A stretch of DNA of 64,000 nt from Novosphingobium sp. CF614 (GTDB taxonomy: Bacteria; Pseudomonadota; Alphaproteobacteria; Sphingomonadales; Sphingomonadaceae). The notes beneath the pieces were generated by a model. That model did no database searches, was not told where the DNA came from, and saw nothing but the letters and a program-made list of their open reading frames with translations. Position 1 is the first letter of the stretch. The number at the start of each line of letters is the position of its first letter. The position numbers and the translations under genes are program-made. The DNA lies in NCBI RefSeq assembly GCF_900113255.1, contig NZ_FOOR01000003.1, positions 1 to 64,000 of the forward strand, in the 5' to 3' direction. This document shows, piece after piece, positions 59,406-64,000 of this stretch.

Positions 59406-60086
59406 CGAAGATGTTTCTAGTAGCATCGCCGATCAATAGGAAGCCAGTGTTCCTCGCGCATTTCAAAGCCGGCGCGGGGTGCGGGCACCGGTGAAATGCC
59501 GCTGCAAAATCGGTGAAATTCCCCGGCAATCTACACGGCCCAAATCTTCGGTCATGAAAAGTCGAACGCGCTTGGAACCGTTTCGGGCAGCCGGCTTCGC
59601 GAACTGCACGGCGCCCCCGCCTTCCCGCTTCGCGAAGCCCGCACTGTCCGGAACGTTCAAAGCCACCGTCCGCCGCACCACCGCCACGGTGCCGGGCGGT
59701 GCCGGAACCGTTCGTCGGGCTGGAAACGAAGTCGCACCCGCCCGGCCCGGCGACGGTTCCGGAACCATCGTTCGAACGATTCCCCGCTTGGCGCGACGGC
59801 CGAAAGGTGACACAGGCGCTTGCTGCCCGCCCCGCCGTCGGCCCTCCGAAGCCGCGCGCCGCATGGGCCAACCAGATTCCGCCCGGGCGCGGTGCGCGAA
59901 ACCGCACGCGTCCGGAACCGTCCGAGGTGACCGTTCCCGCTGCCGAACCTTCGGGCCGGCAACGGGAACACGGAGCGGGAACAGGAGGGACGTGTCCCTC
60001 TCTCCTGTACCCGCTCCGCAATCTTCCCCGCGCGGCGGCGAACGCCCGCCTCGCAATCGCCGCGAGATCGTGGCAATTCCGGCGCC
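59406..60086. promoter_or_regulatory. Long divergent control region with GGAAC repeats
   Basis: No credible gene in 681 bp. Repeated GGAAC/GTTCC words are scattered (near 59571, 59648, 59703, 59755, 59909, 59943, 59966, 59978), several as GGAACNGTTC-like dyads, and two perfect palindromes touch each other at 59755-59780. This density suggests multiple binding sites for the response regulator or another factor controlling both divergent genes. Confidence 0.5.
59755..59780. promoter_or_regulatory. Two adjoining perfect palindromes
   Basis: GGTTCCGGAACC (12 bp) is immediately followed by ATCGTTCGAACGAT (14 bp). Side-by-side perfect palindromes with shared TTC/GAA cores in the middle of the divergent region are strong operator candidates. 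Confidence 0.55.
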
Positions 60087-62165
60087 ATGACGCTGCCTGG
60101 CATTCCCCACCGAATCGGCCTCCCCCTGGCGATGCAGATGATCGCCATCCTCGTATGCGCGCTGCTGGCCGCGCAACTGGTGACACTCGCACTCACCGTG
60201 CTGCTGCCGCCCAGCCCAACGGCGCGATGGGACATGGACGAAGTCGCCGCCGCGCTGGTATCGCGCGACTTGCCCGAGCGCCTCGAACGCCGCGAGATGA
60301 GCGGTCCGCCCGACGTCAGCGGCCAGGGCTGGCTGGTTTCCGAATCCTCCCGCGAAGCGCTGGCCGCGCGTCTCGGCCGCCAGCCCCGGGACGTGGTTCT
60401 TGCTTTCTACACCCAGCTCCCTGTCGGCGGCGTGGCGGTGCCGGCCAACAGCCGCTCGCCGCTGGCCGTGCGCGCCGAGCCGTCAGCTGGACCCGAATCA
60501 CCTGGTCTCGAATCGCTCCTGATCGAAACCGCCCGTGCCCAGTCGATACCCGGCGGCCCGCCACCGGGAGGCGCCGCCGGACCGGGCGGCATGCCTGGCG
60601 GCGGCTTCCCCGGAGGCATGCCGCCCGGCGGCTCCGTTCCGCGCATGCCTTCGATGCCCGGCGGCAGCGTACCGGGCGCGGGACCGCGTGCGGGTATTCC
60701 GGCGGGAGGTCCGCGCACGCCTACAGGGATGCCCGGCGGAGCGGGCCAGCCGGGCGGCGGAAGCGCGCCTTCCCCGTCGACCCCGGCCACCGTTCCCGGA
60801 ACCGGCGGACCGGCGCAGCCGGGAAGCGGCGGGGTGGCAAGCGGAGCCCCAGGTGCAGCCCCGGGCGGGCCGGCCATGGTCGGCGGAAGCGCGCCAGGTG
60901 GCATGCCGGCCGGCGCGCCAGGCGGCGCACCCGGCGGCATCCTCCTTCCCCGCCTGACCGAACGGCCGCCGGCCGCGCCGCCCCGCGCCGCCGAAGCCGT
61001 CGCCCCCTCCCCCACCCCCAGCGCCGCCATTGCGTCGATCCCATTGCCGCTCGCGAGCGCCCCCGCGCCGGCGGCCGCGACCGCAGCGCCGGCCACCGCG
61101 AGCGCCGCCGCGCCGCAGGCCGAGCCCGCCGTGCCGGGCAAACCGCAGCCCATCCCGTTCCGCCGGGTCCAGGATTCGGTGTTCGATCTTGCCTCGCCGC
61201 CGTTCATCGAGGGTGATTTCGTCGCCGCCGCGCGCCAGGACGACGGGCGCTGGCTTGCCGTGGCGCCGCGCGCGGAACCGTTCCCCAACGCCTGGCAGAA
61301 ACGCGTCATGCTGTGGTTCGCGCTTTCGCTGGCGGTGGTCAGCCCGCTCGCCTGGCTCTTTGCGCGGCGCATCGTGCTGCCGCTCAGGGATTTCGCGCAG
61401 GCCGCCGAGCAGCTCGGCCGCGATCCTTCGGCGACGATCCTGCCCTTGTCGGGACCGGCGGAGATCGGCCGCGCCGCCAATGCCTTCAACCAGATGCGCA
61501 ACCGCCTGCGCGCCTTCGTCGATGATCGCACGGCGATGGTCGGCGCCATCAGCCATGACTTGCGCACCCCGCTCACCCGCCTGCGCTTCCGCATCGAGGA
61601 CGTGCCCGACGAACAGCGCGATGGCCTGCTGAAGGAAGTGACGGAGATGGAAGCGATGATTAGCGAGGTCATCGCCTTCATCCGCGACGCCTCCACGCCG
61701 GGCCCGCGCGAACGCATCGATTTCGCCGATCTCGTCGCCGGCAGCGTCGCCGATGCCCGGCTGGTGGGCGCCGACGTCGAGATCGAGCGCAACGCCCATA
61801 TCCCGGTCGACGTCGACCCGGTCGGCATCCGCCGCCTGCTCGGCAACCTGCTGGAAAACGCGATCAAGTATGGCGCGCACGCCCGCGTGCGCGTGTCGCT
61901 TGCCGATGGCGAGGCGGTGGCAGAGATCGTCGACGGCGGCCCCGGCATCCCGGAAGACGAGTTCGACCGGGCGTTCGAGCCGTTCTACCGCAGCGAATCG
62001 GCAAGGAAATCCGGCCAGAAGGGCAGCGGCCTCGGACTCGCCGTATGCCGCTCGATCGCCCGCGCCCATGGCGGCGACGTGTCCTTCACCCATGCCCGCG
62101 AGGGTTTCGTCGCCCGCGTCACCGTGCCGGCGGCTTTCGATCCGGCACTGCGCAAGGCGGCATGA
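60087..62165 (+). CDS. Histidine kinase with Gly/Pro/Met-rich periplasmic insert
   Basis: A 692-residue sensor kinase. TM1 lies at residues about 10-40 and TM2 at about 407-425. Between them a normal start (DMDEVAAALVSRDLPER) gives way at about 152 to roughly 140 residues rich in Gly, Pro and Met (GGMPGGGFPGGMPPGG type), then an Ala/Pro stretch to about 355, before a short folded region. HAMP follows, then His490 in SHDLRTP, the N box NLLENAIKYG and GSGLGLAV. The kinase core resembles EnvZ-type sensors. The collagen-like insert is very unusual; metal sensing via Met is only a guess. An outer-membrane gene is coupled downstream. Confidence 0.92.
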   Translation: MTLPGIPHRIGLPLAMQMIAILVCALLAAQLVTLALTVLLPPSPTARWDMDEVAAALVSRDLPERLERREMSGPPDVSGQGWLVSESSREALAARLGRQPRDVVLAFYTQLPVGGVAVPANSRSPLAVRAEPSAGPESPGLESLLIETARAQSIPGGPPPGGAAGPGGMPGGGFPGGMPPGGSVPRMPSMPGGSVPGAGPRAGIPAGGPRTPTGMPGGAGQPGGGSAPSPSTPATVPGTGGPAQPGSGGVASGAPGAAPGGPAMVGGSAPGGMPAGAPGGAPGGILLPRLTERPPAAPPRAAEAVAPSPTPSAAIASIPLPLASAPAPAAATAAPATASAAAPQAEPAVPGKPQPIPFRRVQDSVFDLASPPFIEGDFVAAARQDDGRWLAVAPRAEPFPNAWQKRVMLWFALSLAVVSPLAWLFARRIVLPLRDFAQAAEQLGRDPSATILPLSGPAEIGRAANAFNQMRNRLRAFVDDRTAMVGAISHDLRTPLTRLRFRIEDVPDEQRDGLLKEVTEMEAMISEVIAFIRDASTPGPRERIDFADLVAGSVADARLVGADVEIERNAHIPVDVDPVGIRRLLGNLLENAIKYGAHARVRVSLADGEAVAEIVDGGPGIPEDEFDRAFEPFYRSESARKSGQKGSGLGLAVCRSIARAHGGDVSFTHAREGFVARVTVPAAFDPALRKAA

Positions 62166-63100
62166 CCACCCTCGCGCGAGCCGGCGCGTCGCGGCCCCTG
62201 GCGCCGATGCTGATCGCCGCGCTGGCGGCGGGATCGATCCCGGCGCACGCACAGGATGCCGATGCCGCCGCCGTGCCCATCGTTGCCCAGGCCGACGAGG
62301 AAGTGCCGCCCGCACCGCCATGGACCGCCACCGCGTCGGCCGGGATCGGCACCCGCGACGGCGGGCCGGACGGGACCTGGCAGGCGCTGGCGCTCACGCG
62401 CGCGGTAGGGCGTGGCTATTTGCGCGGCGCGGTGATGCGCTATCACGGCACGCTGCTCCAGGCGGATACCGCGCTGCCTTCCGAATATCTGGTAGGCACC
62501 CTGGCGGCGGGCGGCAACTTCGCCGACTGGGTGGTAGACGGGTGGGCCAGCTATGGTCGGCAGGACTATGGAAGGATCAGCACTTCGGCCGGCAGCAGGC
62601 CCAGCACCGGCGCCTCCGGCAGCGACTATTATGCGCTCGGCGGCGATTTCGGCCGCGTGCTGCGGCTGGGCGAGAGCTGGTATCTGACACCCACCGTCGC
62701 CGGGTCCTACGCCCATGGCAGGCTCCTGCGCCCGGCCCCCACGGGCACCAGCCAGACCGACCTGGAAACCGAGGAGCCAAGCTGGTCGGCCAATGCCGCG
62801 ATCCGCCTCGACCATGCCTTCGGCGCCCGCAGGCGCCACTACGCGGGGCTCGCCATCTCGCGCAACTGGACCGGCAATGCCGTTTCGGCCCTGGTCGCGC
62901 CCGACTTCACGGTGGAGCCGGACGAACTTGGCGGCAGCCTCGACAGCAAGCATTATGCCGATGGCTGGTTCGAAGCGAGCGCGACCGCCAACATGGAACT
63001 GACCGCCAGCCTGCACCTGGACCTGTTCGCGACGCGCGGCTTCGGCATGCTGGCAGGGAACACGACCTCGGCCGGCATCTCGCTGCGCAAGTCGTTCTGA
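62162..63100 (+). CDS. Outer-membrane beta-barrel protein coupled to kinase
   Basis: A 312-residue exported protein starting at an ATG that overlaps the kinase stop by 4 bp (ATGA). A signal peptide (LIAALAAGSIPAHAQ) precedes alternating beta-strand sequence such as WQALALTRAVGRGYLRGAVM and YLVGTLAAGGNFADWVVDGWASYG, ending in SLRKSF with terminal Phe, the outer-membrane barrel signature. It resembles autotransporter barrels without a passenger. Coupling with the kinase suggests it is part of, or sensed by, the signal pathway. Confidence 0.75.
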   Translation: MTTLARAGASRPLAPMLIAALAAGSIPAHAQDADAAAVPIVAQADEEVPPAPPWTATASAGIGTRDGGPDGTWQALALTRAVGRGYLRGAVMRYHGTLLQADTALPSEYLVGTLAAGGNFADWVVDGWASYGRQDYGRISTSAGSRPSTGASGSDYYALGGDFGRVLRLGESWYLTPTVAGSYAHGRLLRPAPTGTSQTDLETEEPSWSANAAIRLDHAFGARRRHYAGLAISRNWTGNAVSALVAPDFTVEPDELGGSLDSKHYADGWFEASATANMELTASLHLDLFATRGFGMLAGNTTSAGISLRKSF

Positions 63101-63261
63101 CCTGGCGCAAGATATCGAAAACCCCATCAGGCCGTCCGTCCCGAGCGATGCCGCAGCCTTTTCGATCGGATCGACCCCGCACTTTGCCGCTGGGCGGTTA
63201 TCCTCTATGGCGCGCCGCTAGGCGGACGGGGTTGGATTTTGCCGGGTCTGGTTGGTTTTTC

Positions 63262-63305
63262 GTGATTTCCGGGCCGCCAGGTGATTCCATCCGGCTCGAA
63301 ATCAC
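63262..63305. promoter_or_regulatory. Leader inverted repeat before UDP-glucose dehydrogenase
   Basis: GTGATTTC and GAAATCAC are perfect 8-bp arms spaced by 28 nt, ending 38 bp before the ATG. It could be a leader stem-loop or an operator; the 243-bp gap otherwise shows no recognised feature. Confidence 0.35.
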
Positions 63306-63343
63306 TCTAAGGGCTGGGCGGATTTCGACCGGATGAGGTTTCC

Positions 63344-64000
63344 ATGAAAATTGCAATGGTGGGTTCGGGCTATGTCGGCCTGGTTTCCGGCGCGTGCTTT
63401 GCCGATTTCGGTCATGACGTGGTGTGCATCGACAAGGACCAGTCGAAGATCGACCGGCTGCATGAAGGGGTCATGCCGATCTACGAGCCGGGCCTGGACG
63501 CGCTGGTGACCAGCAACGTCAAGACCGGCCGCCTTTCCTTCACCACCGACCTTGCCGAGGGCATCGAGGGCGCGCGCGCGATCTTCATCGCGGTGGGCAC
63601 CCCGTCGCGCCGGGGGGATGGGCATGCGGACCTTTCCTATGTCCGTGCGGTCGCCCATGAAGTGGGCGAAAGCCTGTCCAACGACGCCGTCGTCGTCACC
63701 AAGTCGACGGTCCCGGTCGGCACCGGCGACGAGGTGGAGCGGATCCTGCGCGAAAGCCGCGCATTTCGGGAAAAGGGGCACCGGATATCGGTGGTCTCCA
63801 ATCCCGAATTCCTGCGCGAGGGCGCGGCGATCGGCGACTTCAAACGCCCGGATCGCATCGTCATCGGCGCCGAGGACGATTTCGGCCGCGAGGTTATGCG
63901 CGAGGTCTATCGTCCGTTGTTCCTCAACGAATCGCCGATCCTGTTCACCTCGCGCCGCTCCTCCGAGCTTATCAAGTACGCGGCCAACGCCTTCCTCGCG
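63344..64000 (+). CDS. ugd: UDP-glucose 6-dehydrogenase, partial (cut by window end)
   Basis: The first 219 residues of a UDP-glucose 6-dehydrogenase, which makes UDP-glucuronate for exopolysaccharide. The start MKIAMVGSGYVGLVSGACF is a textbook NAD-binding motif; FIAVGTPSRRGDGHADLSYV, KSTVPVGTGDEV and NPEFLREGAAIGDF are the conserved blocks, and RSSELIKYAANAFLA leads towards the catalytic Cys, which lies beyond the edge. GATGAGG precedes the ATG. Together with galE it suggests surface-polysaccharide sugar supply at this end of the window. Confidence 0.95.
   Translation, partial: MKIAMVGSGYVGLVSGACFADFGHDVVCIDKDQSKIDRLHEGVMPIYEPGLDALVTSNVKTGRLSFTTDLAEGIEGARAIFIAVGTPSRRGDGHADLSYVRAVAHEVGESLSNDAVVVTKSTVPVGTGDEVERILRESRAFREKGHRISVVSNPEFLREGAAIGDFKRPDRIVIGAEDDFGREVMREVYRPLFLNESPILFTSRRSSELIKYAANAFLA

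Noticed and set aside
59463..60176. Open frames on both strands in the regulator-kinase gap
   Set aside because: They are Arg/Pro-rich, lack ribosome binding sites and family features, and overlap each other; treated as non-coding.
1..64000. tRNA, rRNA, prophage or insertion sequences
   Set aside because: No cloverleaf, rRNA, integrase or transposase sequence was recognised on either strand.

Overview
The window is high-GC DNA from what is most likely a sphingomonad alphaproteobacterium (Novosphingobium, Sphingobium or Sphingomonas). This is inferred from a LexA site of the alphaproteobacterial GTTC-N7-GTTC type, an imuA-imuB-dnaE2 mutagenesis cassette, two large TonB-dependent receptors, a lignostilbene-dioxygenase-type carotenoid oxygenase and a LigF-like glutathione S-transferase. 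No phage, insertion sequence, CRISPR, tRNA or rRNA is visible. The only repeats are small intergenic palindromic elements and one repeat inside imuB.

Region 1 (1-14.9 kb) looks like a catabolic island for aromatic or lignin-derived compounds: a cupin dioxygenase of the dihydroxyacetophenone dioxygenase type, a lipoprotein PQQ alcohol dehydrogenase fused to cytochrome c, two overlapping GSTs (one LigF-like), an alpha/beta esterase, a TonB receptor, an AraC regulator, a MetE-like methyltransferase, an NTF2-fold protein, a DUF3237 protein, an NmrA-like reductase and a carotenoid/stilbene cleavage oxygenase. Two near-identical 19-bp palindromes (39-57 and 4722-4740) suggest a shared regulator.

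Region 2 (15-32.4 kb) is mostly housekeeping and stress genes: a MobA-like nucleotidyltransferase, a Tat-exported PhoD phosphatase with an upstream TonB receptor, the SOS cassette imuA-imuB-dnaE2 behind a LexA box, a DUF1244 protein, pyruvate kinase, a PLP-homeostasis protein, a TenI-like protein, ftsK and a small exported protein.

Region 3 (32.4-51.4 kb) is the most striking part. Twelve genes lie on the minus strand and appear to be read from about 47.4 kb down to 32.4 kb: dienelactone hydrolase, two paralogous amidohydrolases, a fused two-domain CaiB/BaiF CoA-transferase, an NTF2-fold protein, an SDR, two MmgE/PrpD proteins flanking a LeuC/LeuD-type dehydratase, an N-acyl-D-amino-acid-deacylase-like amidohydrolase and a tandem ferredoxin-fold protein. 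A good promoter (TTGACA-N17-TATTTA) abutting a 14-bp palindrome precedes the first gene. An MFS exporter/importer, an SDR and an alpha/beta hydrolase run divergently. The substrate is unknown; the logic is ring or lactone opening, CoA activation and hydration/isomerisation of a polycarboxylate.

Region 4 (51.9-64 kb) is envelope and surface biology: galE, a GT39-type membrane glycosyltransferase, a classical autotransporter, an exported intradiol-dioxygenase-like lipoprotein with a long serine tract, a divergent OmpR-type regulator and a histidine kinase with an unusual Gly/Pro/Met-rich periplasmic insert, an outer-membrane barrel protein translationally coupled to the kinase, and the start of a UDP-glucose 6-dehydrogenase gene that runs off the right edge.
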